The position numbers were made by a program, and so were the translations under genes. A stretch of 64,000 nt of DNA from Seohaeicola saemankumensis. Its GTDB lineage: Bacteria > Pseudomonadota > Alphaproteobacteria > Rhodobacterales > Rhodobacteraceae. The notes beneath the pieces were generated by a model. It saw only the letters and a list, made by a program, of their open reading frames with translations, was not told where the DNA came from and made no database searches. Below, one piece after another: positions 43,046 through 51,962 of this stretch; the first letter of the stretch is position 1; the number at the start of each line of letters is the position of its first letter. Where the stretch lies: assembly GCF_042678485.1 (NCBI RefSeq), contig NZ_JBHTKR010000005.1, forward strand, positions 248,001 through 312,000. Direction: 5' to 3'.

Positions 43046-45769
43046 TCAGTGTGCGGCTTGGGCGGCGGCACCTTGCGGCACCCGGCCATGTTCGATTTCA
43101 TGGAGCAGCCCACCGGGGCGCGTGTAGACGGCCCAAGTGATCACCACGCAGATCGCATAGAAGATCAGGAAGCCCCACAGCGCACCAACGGCAGACCCGG
43201 TCATTGCAATGGATGTGCCGTAGGCCTTGGGGATGAAGAAGGCGCCGTAAGCCGCGATAGCCGAGGTGAAGGCCGTGATCGCGCCGGATTCCATGGCGAT
43301 TTGCCGCTTGCGCTCTTCCAGGCCGAGATGCGGCATCAGGCGCGGCACTTCGCGGCCCATGATCACCGGGATCATCTGGAAGGTCGAGGCATTGCCGACG
43401 CCCGTCAGGAAGAACAGTGCCATGAAGCAGGCGAAGAAGCCGATGAAGCTGCCGACGCCCAGGAAAAAGATCACGCCAAAGGTGGCGACGATCATCACCG
43501 CGAAGGTCCAGAAGGTCACCCGCCCGCCACCGAAACGGTCGCTGATCCAGCCCGTCGCGGCCCGGCTCAGCGCACCGACAAGCGGCCCGAGGAAGACATA
43601 GTTCAGCGCGTTGATTTCGGGAAAGGCCAGTTTCGTCAGCAGCGGGAAGCCCGCCGAATAGCCGATGAAGCTGCCGAAGGTACCCGTATAGAGGATGCAC
43701 ATCAGCCAATTGTGCCTGCGCCCGAAGATCACCGACTGATCGGCAAAGCTGGCGCGGGCGTCCGCGATGTCATTCATGCCCAACCAGGCCGCGATAGTGG
43801 CCGCAAGGATGAAGGGCACCCATACGAAGCCGGCGTTCTGCATCCAGAGCTCGCCACCGGCGGACATGGTCTGCGGCTGCCCGCCCAGCGCCCCAAAGAC
43901 CCCCGCCGTGATGACGATGGGCACCAGGAACTGCATGACCGATACGCCCAGATTGCCCAGACCCGCGTTCAGTGCCAGCGCATTGCCCTTTTCGGCCTTG
44001 GGAAAGAAATAGCCGATGTTGGCCATGGAAGAGGCGAAGTTGCCGCCGCCGAAACCGCAGAGAAGCGCAAGCACCAAGAAGATGAGGTAGGGCGTCTCAG
44101 GGTTTTGCACCGCATATCCGATACCCATCGCGGGCAGCAGCAGCGAAGCGGTCGACAGAGTTGTCCACAGGCGCCCGCCGAAGATCGGCACCATGAAGCT
44201 GTAGAAGATCCGCAGCGTCGCCCCCGAGAGGCCTGGCAAGGCGGCCAGCCAGAACAACTGACCCGGTTTGAAATCGAAGCCGATCGCGGGCAGGCGCGCC
44301 ACCACGACGGACCAGACCATCCAGACAGAAAAGGCCAGCAACAGCGCAGGGATCGAGATCCAGAGGTTGCGCCGCGCAATGGCCCTTCCCTTGTCATTCC
44401 AGAACTGGGCGTTTTCCGGCTGCCAGTCGTCAAGAACGCGCGGCATCGCAGTGCGCTCGGGATGATGGACCTCCTGCATCTCGGGAAGTTGCGGCAAGCT
44501 GTCCAGGACCTCGCCATGCGCCTTGCGCTCCATCGCGCGGATCGACAGGTGCATCCAGCCGAGTGCAATTGCCACCAGGCCGAACAGCAGGGCAAAGCAG
44601 CTTGTGTAGATACCCGTCAGGTCCAGCAGGGCACCGAAGGCGATGGGAAGGATAAAGCCGCCCAGGCCGCCGATCATGCCGACCAGCCCGCCGACGGCAC
44701 CCACATGATGCGGATAGTAGACCGGTATATGCTTGAACACGGCCGCCTTTCCGAGACTCATGAAGAAGCCGAGCGCGAAAAGAACCGCGATGAAGGGCCA
44801 GAACCCCATGCTGGTCGAAAAGGCGATCGGCCCCTCCTTGCCGGCGATGATGTAATCGGTCGGCGGATAGGACAGCATGAACAGGAACAGCATCGAGAAA
44901 CCGAAGGTCCAGTACATCACCGCGCGCGCACCGAACTTGTCCGAAAGGTGCCCGCCATAGGCTCGGAACAGGCTGGCCGAAAGGCTGAAGGACGCCGCCG
45001 CCATGCCCGCCGTCTTCACATCCACGCCATAAACGTCGATCAAGTAGTGCGGCATCCACAGCGCCAGTGCCACGAAGGCACCGAAGACGAAGAAATAATA
45101 CATCGAGAAGCGCCAGACCTGAAGATTCGCCAGCGGCGCGAACTGTTGGGCCAAGCTGGGTGCCTTGACGCCGGACTTGCGCCGCGCGACCAGTTCGGGA
45201 TCGTCCTTGGCGAAGATGAAAAAGCCAATCCCCATCAGCGCAAGCCCGATGGCCCAGACATGGGCCACGCCCTGCCAGCCATAAGCCACCATGACGAAGG
45301 GGGCGATGAACTTGGTCACCGCCGCCCCGACGTTGCCCGCGCCGAAGATCCCCAGCGCCGTGCCCTGATGGCCGGCATCATACCAGCGCGACACATAGGC
45401 CACCCCAATGATGAAGGATCCCCCCGCCAGGCCGACGCCAAGCGCGGCCAGCAGATACATCGGATAGGTGCTGGCCCAGGTCAGCGACCAAGTTGCCACG
45501 GCCGTCAGCAGCATCTGTGCCGTGAACACCAAGCGGCCACCGTATTTTTCGGCCCATACACCGAGGAAAAGCCGGGTCAGCGATCCGGTCAGGATTGGGG
45601 TCGCCACCAGAAGCCCGAACTGGGTGTCGTTCAGACCCAACTCGGCCTTGATGGCTACACCGATGATGGAAAAGATCGTCCACACCGCGAAGCAGGCGGT
45701 AAAGGCGATGGTGCTCAACGCAAGGGCCCGGTTCTGATCCGAACGCGGGATTGTGTCTGTCGTCTGCAT
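43046..45769 (-). CDS. narK: Double-domain nitrate/nitrite transporter NarK (NarK1-NarK2 fusion)
   Basis: 907 residues from the ATG at 45769, which has a GGAGGG site six bases before it. Two complete MFS units are joined: one from about residue 10 to 430 (SRWYDAGHQGTALGIFGAGNVGAA is its nitrate-signature-like loop) and one from about 490 to 890 (GGGNFASSMANIGYFFPKAEKGNALALNAGLGNLG). Such fusions are known in Paracoccus, where the first half is nitrate/proton symporter-like and the second a nitrate/nitrite antiporter. First gene of the operon, divergent from narR. Confidence 0.95.
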   Translation of the reverse strand: MQTTDTIPRSDQNRALALSTIAFTACFAVWTIFSIIGVAIKAELGLNDTQFGLLVATPILTGSLTRLFLGVWAEKYGGRLVFTAQMLLTAVATWSLTWASTYPMYLLAALGVGLAGGSFIIGVAYVSRWYDAGHQGTALGIFGAGNVGAAVTKFIAPFVMVAYGWQGVAHVWAIGLALMGIGFFIFAKDDPELVARRKSGVKAPSLAQQFAPLANLQVWRFSMYYFFVFGAFVALALWMPHYLIDVYGVDVKTAGMAAASFSLSASLFRAYGGHLSDKFGARAVMYWTFGFSMLFLFMLSYPPTDYIIAGKEGPIAFSTSMGFWPFIAVLFALGFFMSLGKAAVFKHIPVYYPHHVGAVGGLVGMIGGLGGFILPIAFGALLDLTGIYTSCFALLFGLVAIALGWMHLSIRAMERKAHGEVLDSLPQLPEMQEVHHPERTAMPRVLDDWQPENAQFWNDKGRAIARRNLWISIPALLLAFSVWMVWSVVVARLPAIGFDFKPGQLFWLAALPGLSGATLRIFYSFMVPIFGGRLWTTLSTASLLLPAMGIGYAVQNPETPYLIFLVLALLCGFGGGNFASSMANIGYFFPKAEKGNALALNAGLGNLGVSVMQFLVPIVITAGVFGALGGQPQTMSAGGELWMQNAGFVWVPFILAATIAAWLGMNDIADARASFADQSVIFGRRHNWLMCILYTGTFGSFIGYSAGFPLLTKLAFPEINALNYVFLGPLVGALSRAATGWISDRFGGGRVTFWTFAVMIVATFGVIFFLGVGSFIGFFACFMALFFLTGVGNASTFQMIPVIMGREVPRLMPHLGLEERKRQIAMESGAITAFTSAIAAYGAFFIPKAYGTSIAMTGSAVGALWGFLIFYAICVVITWAVYTRPGGLLHEIEHGRVPQGAAAQAAH

Positions 45770-45850
45770 GAATGGCCCTCCGGAATTCACGTCCGCCGAA
45801 AAAAGCGAGCGATTTGCCCAATGGTCTGACGCGCCTCCCCTGCAGAAGAC

Positions 45851-45864
45851 TTGATCCAAATCAA
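45851..45864. promoter_or_regulatory. Perfect FNR/NarR-type box upstream of narK
   Basis: TTGATCCAAATCAA fits TTGAT-N4-ATCAA exactly and lies 82 bases before the narK start, so it is well placed for activation of the nar operon by an FNR- or NarR-type protein. Confidence 0.85.
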
Positions 45865-45987
45865 TAATTTCCGCAAATCCTTGAAAACAAATGATTTAGT
45901 GAAATTCATCAAGGCGGCGACCAGAAGACTGCAAATCTCCGGAATACATTTTTCAAATGTTCGATTGACTGATAGCCTCTGTCTGCT

Positions 45988-46001
45988 TGACCAACATCAA
46001 G
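45988..46001. promoter_or_regulatory. FNR/NarR-like box just before narR
   Basis: TTGACCAACATCAA differs from the consensus at one position. It ends 21 bases before the narR start, close to the ribosome site, where binding would more likely repress narR than activate it. Confidence 0.55.
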
Positions 46002-46022
46002 CCAAGAAGGGATAAGCCGACC

Positions 46023-46721
46023 ATGCCTATCAAGACTTTCCCCGAGATTCGCGCCTTGCCGTTGTTTCACAACATGGCGGACGAAAATTTCGATTCGTTG
46101 ATGCGCGCCGGATATGTGCAGACTTTCCCCCCACAGGTGGAATTGATCTCAGAGGGTGATCCAAGCGATTTCCTGCATGTCGTGGTTGATGGCACCATCG
46201 AGCTTTTTGCTGGTTGGAACGGCCGCGAGACTACGATGGCCATGGTACGCCCGGTTTCAACCTTCATCCTAGCAGCAACGATCCGCGACGCGCCTTACCT
46301 GATGTCGGCACGCACGGTCGAAAAGGCCCGAATCGTGATGATCCCGTCCGAGGATGTCAGGACGGTGTTCAATCTCGACAATGAATTCGCCCGCGCCGTA
46401 GTGACGGAACTGGCGCAATGCTACAGATCCGTGGTCAAATCGGCCAAGGACATCAAGCTGCGCACCTCGCTCGAGCGTCTGGCGAACTACCTTTTGCGCC
46501 AGCAGTCCTATGCGGCCGGAAAAGCCAGGTTCGACCTGCCCATCGAGAAGCGCAAGCTGGCGTCATTTCTGGGCATGACTCCGGAAAACCTGTCACGGGC
46601 CATCAAGTCGCTGCAGGATTACGGTGTGAACATAGACGGGACCAATGTGCATATCGCGGATCCCACGGACCTTTTGCGACTGGCCAAACCCACGCCATTG
46701 ATCGACGATCCGCGGCATTGA
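46023..46721 (+). CDS. narR: CRP/FNR family regulator NarR
   Basis: 232 residues from the ATG at 46023, with AAGGGAT before it. The cyclic-nucleotide-binding-like fold is at the N-terminus (FPEIRALPLFHNMADENFDSLM, then VVDGTIELFAGWNG). The C-terminal HTH includes LASFLGMTPENLSRAIKSLQDYGV. FNR's N-terminal cluster cysteines are absent; only one cysteine is seen (CYRSVV). This matches NarR, which in Paracoccus activates narKGHJI in response to nitrate or nitrite. Divergent from narK and on the same island. Confidence 0.92.
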   Translation: MPIKTFPEIRALPLFHNMADENFDSLMRAGYVQTFPPQVELISEGDPSDFLHVVVDGTIELFAGWNGRETTMAMVRPVSTFILAATIRDAPYLMSARTVEKARIVMIPSEDVRTVFNLDNEFARAVVTELAQCYRSVVKSAKDIKLRTSLERLANYLLRQQSYAAGKARFDLPIEKRKLASFLGMTPENLSRAIKSLQDYGVNIDGTNVHIADPTDLLRLAKPTPLIDDPRH

Positions 46722-47222
46722 TCTTCAGACCGCGGCGCCAGCAGAAAGGCAACAAGGGGGCGCTCCATATTCGAACATTCGATGGCCTTTTGATGCCGCT
46801 CAAACGACCATAACGGAACCGCGAGACTCAGTCCGATCTACTGAGCTTTTCTCCAGTATGAGAAGATCTCTGCCATGGATGCTGCCAGACTAATTCGAAC
46901 CAGTCTCTGCTTGGAAGTAACACTGACCTTATGCCGCGCAAAGACCACTCCATTCAGCAAGAGCGGCGGCACGGTTGAGTTTAAAATTCGTTCGAGTTGA
47001 GAGGCTCTGCCCCCCTGCCGTTCTCAAGCCGGCTTAATCCGACAAGACCAACTGGGATTATACGACAGCTCTGCGACCGCAGGCACACCAAAGACCGCAA
47101 TCTCGGCTGCCGAGATGACTGGCTTCAACTGTCTGCCTCATTGCTCTTTTCATCAAGATAAACCCGTTGCGCAAACTGACAAAGCATCTCTGGCTGTGGT
47201 ATCTTGCGTCAAAGAAGGCGGG
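46722..47222. other. Gene-free stretch after narR
   Basis: About 500 bases with frequent stops in all frames and no family I can recognise. Lower GC than the nar genes. Probably decayed sequence near the island's right end. Confidence 0.6.
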
Positions 47223-47534
47223 ATGGAACCCAAAGCATTGACCGAACCCTTTACCACCAGTTTCGGCACCAGAGTGGCGCGCTGTCAGGCCAAGAGCAAG
47301 CGCAGTGGCGTTCAGTGCCACAAGCCTGCTATGCGCGGTAAGGCCGTATGCCGGACGCATGGGGGCGCCTCTACGGGTGCTAAGACCATGCAAGGCCGAG
47401 AGCGTAGCGCGCAGGCCAAGACGATACACGGCTGGGAGACCCGCGAGATCAGGCGCAGACGCGCCGACAAGCTCAGAGAGCTCCGTGCGCTTGAGGGGGC
47501 CATGTTGGCCCTCGGAATGCTCAGCCATACCTAA
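47223..47534 (+). CDS. HGGxSTG-type small protein of phages and islands
   Basis: 103 residues from the ATG at 47223, seven bases after AAGGCGGG. CQAKSKRSGVQCHKPAMRGKAVCRTHGGASTGAKT carries a Cys/Cys/Cys/His pattern and the HGGASTG motif. It is followed by GRERSAQAKTIHGWETREIRR. Small proteins with this motif are widespread in prophages and integrated elements; function unknown, possibly zinc-binding. Last gene before the right attachment site. Confidence 0.8.
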   Translation: MEPKALTEPFTTSFGTRVARCQAKSKRSGVQCHKPAMRGKAVCRTHGGASTGAKTMQGRERSAQAKTIHGWETREIRRRRADKLRELRALEGAMLALGMLSHT

Positions 47535-47676
47535 CCAGTTCCAATCACAGCATGACGCCAACCTGTTCGTGCGGAATCGTTTGTATAGGTGGAAAGGGGT
47601 GTCTTGGCACAATAGGGGGGTACCCCTAGGGTGGGGTCACACTGGGGCAAATTTTGTTTGGTGAGGTGGGGGTGCT

Positions 47677-47690
47677 GCGCGCTAGCGCGC
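47677..47690. repeat. 14-bp perfect palindrome near the island's right end
   Basis: GCGCGCTAGCGCGC, between the HGGxSTG gene and the right attachment repeat. Could be a protein-binding site; nothing more can be shown. Confidence 0.4.
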
Positions 47691-47742
47691 GCACTATCGG
47701 GGAGCCTTTATGGTAACAGGTACGATCAGGCGCAAATAATAC

Positions 47743-47774
47743 AACAATTTCAAGGGTAAGTGGCGGACTGGGGA
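47743..47774 (+). repeat. Right attachment site at the tRNA-Arg 3' end
   Basis: Matches 26840-26871 with two mismatches, and the final 21 bases are identical. Bases 47761-47774 are the 3' end of the intact tRNA gene. Confidence 0.88.
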
Positions 47775-47837
47775 GGATTCGAACCCCCGACCCCTTGATT
47801 CGTAGTCAAGTACTCTATCCAACTGAGCTACCAGTCC
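47761..47837 (-). tRNA. tRNA-Arg (ACG)
   Basis: 77 bases including an encoded CCA. Acceptor stem GGACTGG/CCAGTCC, anticodon stem CTTGA/TCAAG with loop CTACGAA, so anticodon ACG for CGN arginine codons. T-arm GGGGG-TTCGAAT-CCTCC. It is the integration target of the island at its 3' side. Confidence 0.96.
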
Positions 47838-47847
47838 GTGGAGGCGG

Positions 47848-47876
47848 GGTTTAGCCCCAAGGTCCGGGCTTGGCAA
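47848..47876 (-). promoter_or_regulatory. Candidate tRNA-Arg promoter
   Basis: On the minus strand TTGCCA (47876-47871) and TAAACC (47853-47848) are 17 bases apart, ten bases before the tRNA 5' end. Confidence 0.45.
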
Positions 47877-47918
47877 GGGGCGATTATGGTTTTTTCGCAG
47901 AGCCGCGAAAACACGGAC

Positions 47919-49298
47919 TCAATTGCCCTCCCGGGGCAGGGTGATCAGAAAGGTCGTGCCCTCGGGCCCGGTCGATTCAAGCTCCAGCCGGCCACCATGG
48001 CTGCGGATCAGATCCTGGGCGATCACCAGCCCAAGCCCCGATCCCCCCTTGCGCGCGCCGCCCTGGAACGGCTGGAACAGGTGCTCGCGTGCCTTGGCGG
48101 GCAGACCGGGGCCCGTATCGCTGACACGGATCACCCATGCGCTGCCTTCGGCCCGCGCCGACACGCTGATTTCCCCGGGCTGGCCGGTCTGCGCGATGGC
48201 CTGCCGTGCGTTGCGGACCAGGTTGAAGATGACGCGGAACAACTGCTCGGGGTCGGCCCTGACGGTCAGGGTGCCCGGCACATCCTCGGACAGGCTGACA
48301 TCGGCATCGCCCACCGCAAGGCGTTCGCTGTCCAGAACATCCGACACGATATCCAGCAACAGGACGTCCCGCAGCCGGGGCGCGGGTTCCTCGGCCTTGC
48401 CGAAGGCCAGCGTGCTTTCGCACAGATGTACCGCACGGGTGATCGAGTTCACCAGCTTGGGCGCCAGCCGCTTGACGGCCGGATCCTCGGACATCTCGAT
48501 CCGGTCCACGAAAAGCTGGGCCGAGGTCAGCATGTTGCGCAGGTCATGGCTGATCTTGGCGACGGCCCCGCCCAGTTGCGCCAACCGTTCCTTTTGCTTG
48601 AGCGCGCCGGTCAGCTGGGTCTGAAGACTTTGCAACGCATCCTCGGCCTGTCTGAGTTCGGTGATCCCGGATGTCGGCTGGATGATCCGCCGCCCATCCT
48701 CGGGGGCCTCGGCGTAATGGCTCATCGCGCGGGCCACACCTGCGATCGGCATCACAAGAAGCCGCTGCACAGCCAGGAACAGCAGGGTCGCCGTGAAGAT
48801 CGAGATGACGGCCGACAGGATCAGGATGCGCACGCCATATTCCAGCATGGCCGTCCGCAACGGGCCTGTTTCCATGGTGACTTCGATCAGCAACCCCGCC
48901 TGACGGGTCGGGTTGCCAATGACACGGATCACCTGGGGAGCCTGATCAAGAAGCTGCGACAGCGCGTCACCGATCAATTCCAGGGCTGGCGGGTCGCGCA
49001 AATCGTAAGTGCGGTCCACGACCTGCGGCATGGGGGAGGCGAGGACCAGCTGCCGCACCTCATCGCGGCGCAGCACGACGTTGAAAACCTCGGCATTTCG
49101 CAGCAGCTCTTCTTCCAGATCGGGCGAAATCATCTCGTCGGCCAGTAACGCCAGGCTTGCGATCTGCGCCCGCTCAAGGCGCAGCAGCAAGTAGTCCTCG
49201 CGAAAGCGCGCTACGGACGGAACGAAGATCAGAACCTCGGCCAGCATCACGAAGATGATGGTGAGGATCAGGAACCGTCCTGAGAGCGAATGGAACAT
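47919..49298 (-). CDS. Membrane sensor histidine kinase, orphan
   Basis: 459 residues. Membrane helices at about 10-29 and 156-178 enclose a periplasmic sensor part. A HAMP-like linker follows, then the H-box KISHDLRNMLTS with His251, N-box (FNLVRNARQAI), and GSGLGLVIAQDLI in the ATPase domain. It should autophosphorylate and pass phosphate to a response regulator, but none is adjacent. Next to a flavin disulfide reductase gene, 18 bases away in the same direction. Confidence 0.9.
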   Translation of the reverse strand: MFHSLSGRFLILTIIFVMLAEVLIFVPSVARFREDYLLLRLERAQIASLALLADEMISPDLEEELLRNAEVFNVVLRRDEVRQLVLASPMPQVVDRTYDLRDPPALELIGDALSQLLDQAPQVIRVIGNPTRQAGLLIEVTMETGPLRTAMLEYGVRILILSAVISIFTATLLFLAVQRLLVMPIAGVARAMSHYAEAPEDGRRIIQPTSGITELRQAEDALQSLQTQLTGALKQKERLAQLGGAVAKISHDLRNMLTSAQLFVDRIEMSEDPAVKRLAPKLVNSITRAVHLCESTLAFGKAEEPAPRLRDVLLLDIVSDVLDSERLAVGDADVSLSEDVPGTLTVRADPEQLFRVIFNLVRNARQAIAQTGQPGEISVSARAEGSAWVIRVSDTGPGLPAKAREHLFQPFQGGARKGGSGLGLVIAQDLIRSHGGRLELESTGPEGTTFLITLPREGN

Positions 49299-49316
49299 CG
49301 ACGCCTCTTTACTGGG

Positions 49317-50735
49317 TCATGGCAGCCATCTCTGCACCAGGCGCACAACCTTTTTCACCATAGGGTTATCAAACAGTCGGGGCGAGAAATAGGCCCCTGC
49401 CGCGCGTTTGTTGATTTCGGCAATCGTTGGATAGGGTGCGACCATGCCTGCAATAGCCGACATCTTGAGGTTGTTGGCAATGGCCATCGACCACAGTGCG
49501 ATCAATTCGCCGGCCTGATGGCCGACGATGGACACGCCCACGGGGCGGCCCTTGTGCACCATGACCTTGATCAGACCCTTGGTTTGCAAGGTGGCGATGG
49601 CCCGGTCGTTGTGATGATAGTCAAAGCGCGCCACCTCCAGCGCCGCACCATATTGCTTGCGGGCGGTGGCCTCGGTCAGGCCGACCTGGGCCAGCTCCGG
49701 ATCGGTATACGTGGCCCAGGGGATATGCGCGGTTTTCTGCCGGGCGGGCAGACCGAACAGCGCCTGCCGGATGATCAGCCCCGCATGATAGCCTGCAACA
49801 TGGGTGAATTGCAGCCCGCCTGCCACGTCACCGATGGCAAAGACGCGTTTGTTTGTGGTGCGCATCCGGTCATCGACCTTGATGCCCTGGCGCGTGGTTT
49901 CGATCCCGGCAGCCTCAAGGTTCAGTGTGTCCGTGTTGGACTTGCGCCCCACCGCGACCAACAGATGCGTACCCCTGAAGACGCGCCCGTCCTTGACCGC
50001 GACCTCGATCGCCCCGGCCTGTCCGCGGATTTCAGCGGCCAGCGCATCCTCGGCGATGGTGATCCCTTCTTGGCGCAGGTGATCCAGCACCACTGCGGCC
50101 AGTTCGGGATCATCCTTGCCCAGCGCCGTTGCGCCCTCGATCACGGTCACCTCGCAGCCCAGTCGGCGATGGGCCTGCGCCATTTCCATGCCGATGGGAC
50201 CGCCGCCGATGATCAGCAGGTGATCGGGTTTCTCCCGCAGATCGAACAGGGTCTCGTTGGTCAGGTAGGGCACGTCGGACAGGCCGGGGATCGGCGGCAC
50301 CAGGGGGCTGGATCCTGTCGCGACCACGATCCGACGCGCGCTGATGGTGTCGTCACCCGCCTGCACGGTCGCAGGCCCGGTGAAGCGGCCGAAGGCGCGG
50401 ATCACCTTGACGCCCAGCCCCTCGAACCGCTCCTGGCTGTCGACGGGTTCGATCTGCGCGATCACGCGCGCCACATGATCCTTGGCCGCGGCATAGTCGA
50501 TCTGCGGCGCGACAGGCGTGATCCCCATGGCGGCGCCGGTCGTCATCGCATGGGCGGCATGTCCCGCCGCCAGCAGCGCCTTGGACGGCACACAGCCGTA
50601 ATTGAGGCAATCCCCGCCCATCTTGTGCCCCTCGAGCAGGATCACATCCGCGCCCATCTGCACGGCACCCGCCGCGACGGACAGCCCGCCCGAACCGGCG
50701 CCGATCACCAGAATATCCGTCTTGAGATGCGCCAT
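49317..50735 (-). CDS. FAD-dependent pyridine nucleotide-disulfide oxidoreductase, mercuric-reductase-like
   Basis: 472 residues from the ATG at 50735. FAD site VIGAGSGGLSVA, redox-active disulfide GGDCLNYGCVPSKAL (Cys43 and Cys48), NAD(P) site IIGGGPIGMEMA, and the C-terminal dimerisation domain (IPWATYTDPELAQVGLTE, then HQAGELI). It lacks the C-terminal cysteine pair of MerA, so mercury reduction is not indicated. The start overlaps the TVP38 gene (TGATG). A TVP38-reductase pair is common in proteobacteria; the substrate is unknown. Confidence 0.9.
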   Translation of the reverse strand: MAHLKTDILVIGAGSGGLSVAAGAVQMGADVILLEGHKMGGDCLNYGCVPSKALLAAGHAAHAMTTGAAMGITPVAPQIDYAAAKDHVARVIAQIEPVDSQERFEGLGVKVIRAFGRFTGPATVQAGDDTISARRIVVATGSSPLVPPIPGLSDVPYLTNETLFDLREKPDHLLIIGGGPIGMEMAQAHRRLGCEVTVIEGATALGKDDPELAAVVLDHLRQEGITIAEDALAAEIRGQAGAIEVAVKDGRVFRGTHLLVAVGRKSNTDTLNLEAAGIETTRQGIKVDDRMRTTNKRVFAIGDVAGGLQFTHVAGYHAGLIIRQALFGLPARQKTAHIPWATYTDPELAQVGLTEATARKQYGAALEVARFDYHHNDRAIATLQTKGLIKVMVHKGRPVGVSIVGHQAGELIALWSMAIANNLKMSAIAGMVAPYPTIAEINKRAAGAYFSPRLFDNPMVKKVVRLVQRWLP

Positions 50736-51484
50736 CAGACTGCCTTTCCGCGCCGCAGCGCCTTGATCAGGATGGGCAGCAGCGCCAGAAGGCAAAGCCC
50801 CAGAAGCGGCAGCAGGATCTGCGGCTCGAATATGATGCCAAGGTTCGGCGTCTCGCCGCGTTCGAAAACCTGACCCAGACCGGCCCCCACCGATGTATAG
50901 ACCACCCCACCCGGAATGATGCCCAGAAAGGTCGAGATCACGAACCGGTTGAGAGGCACGCCCACCAACGCGGGCACAAGGTTGGCGACGAAAAAGGGCA
51001 CCGCCGGCACCAGCCGGATCAGGAACAGCATCGACCACTGATTCTCGTCGATGCCGTCCTTGATGCGCTTGACCGTGCCTTGACCGGTTTCCATTTTCGC
51101 TGCCAGACGTTCGCCCAAGCCCCAGCGTGCAGCCAGAAAGATCAGCGTGGCCCCGATGGTGGCGGCCGTGATGTTGATCAGCGCGCCCGGAAAGGTCGCG
51201 AAAAGGAACCCGCCTGTCAGCGTCGCGATAGTGGCCCCCGGCAGCGAAAAGGCGACGATCACCACATAGGCCAGCATGAACAGGGCAACGGTGGCCGCGT
51301 AATGCGCGTCGCGAAAGGCCAGCAATGCCTCTCGGTTGTCGCGCAGCATGTCGAAGGTCAGCGTATCGCGCAATGTAAAGGCGCCCACGCCCGCCACGAT
51401 CAGGATCACGATCAGGGGCAGGCGGCGCATCCAGCCGCCTGGCGCGACCTCGGATGGGGGATGATGATCTGCCTTGTCGCGCAT
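50735..51484 (-). CDS. TVP38/TMEM64 family membrane protein
   Basis: 249 residues with five or so helices. The SNARE-associated/DedA-like domain is clear: VIVAFSLPGATIATLTGGFLFATFPG, then LIRLVPAVPFFVANLVPALVGV and FLGIIPGGVVYTSVGAGLG. Probably involved in lipid scrambling or envelope maintenance. Coupled to the reductase gene by a one-base overlap. Confidence 0.9.
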   Translation of the reverse strand: MRDKADHHPPSEVAPGGWMRRLPLIVILIVAGVGAFTLRDTLTFDMLRDNREALLAFRDAHYAATVALFMLAYVVIVAFSLPGATIATLTGGFLFATFPGALINITAATIGATLIFLAARWGLGERLAAKMETGQGTVKRIKDGIDENQWSMLFLIRLVPAVPFFVANLVPALVGVPLNRFVISTFLGIIPGGVVYTSVGAGLGQVFERGETPNLGIIFEPQILLPLLGLCLLALLPILIKALRRGKAV

Positions 51485-51708
51485 GCGCTTTGTCCTTTTC
51501 TGAATCTGGTGGCCAAGATGCGCATATGGCCCCGACTTTGACAGGGTTTTGCGCCTGCCTCACGCGCGCTTGATCCGGGGTGACGAAACCCGTGAAAATC
51601 AGCAGTGTTTGGCAAGGAACTGAAACATTTCGCCCCCCTGCCCCCCGATCCGAAGGGGCATATGGCGTTTTTTGTTGCAAAAACCGCCCGAAAACCGGCG
51701 GGCACGGT

Positions 51709-51737
51709 TTGACTTGGGCAAAACCCCTGTCTATAGG
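51709..51737 (+). promoter_or_regulatory. Strong housekeeping-type promoter of rpmH
   Basis: TTGACT (51709-51714) and TATAGG (51732-51737) with a 17-base spacer, 68 bases upstream of rpmH. Confidence 0.75.
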
Positions 51738-51805
51738 ACGGGCTTCGGATATCACGGGCCGGCGCGAATCTCGCGCATACTGGCATTTGTTTTGGAGACG
51801 GAGCG

Positions 51806-51940
51806 ATGAAACGCACCTTTCAACCCTCGAACCGCGTGCGCAAGAACCGTCACGGCTTTCGTGCGCGCATGGCCACCAAGAACGGCCGCAAGATCCTGAA
51901 CGCCCGTCGCGCGCGCGGCCGCAAGGTGCTGAGCGCGTAA
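51806..51940 (+). CDS. rpmH: Large ribosomal subunit protein bL34
   Basis: 44 residues: MKRTFQPSNRVRKNRHGFRA, then KNGRKILNARRARGRKVLSA, the standard bL34 sequence and length. GGAGACGGAG precedes the start. Followed by rnpA after 22 bases, as in most bacteria, and driven by a clear promoter. Confidence 0.98.
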   Translation: MKRTFQPSNRVRKNRHGFRARMATKNGRKILNARRARGRKVLSA

Positions 51941-51962
51941 GCGCCCGCACGTTGTTGAAGGC

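Larger units (their letters stand above)
26851..47774. mobile_element. tRNA-Arg-integrated genomic island carrying nitrate respiration
   Basis: About 20.9 kb between direct repeats that copy the 3' end of tRNA-Arg(ACG). It contains a tyrosine integrase next to the left repeat, a small HTH and primase/helicase module, an IS6 remnant, the narKGHJI operon with accessory genes, narR and a HGGxSTG-type small protein next to the right repeat. The tRNA stays intact. No conjugation genes are visible, so any movement would rely on the integrase plus help from other elements. The integrase is at the end away from the tRNA. Confidence 0.85.

Noticed and set aside
42941..45829. A 962-codon open frame on the plus strand opposite narK
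   Set aside because: It is the mirror of the narK codon pattern in GC-rich DNA; the product is rich in His, Arg, Asp and Gln and has no recognisable domain.
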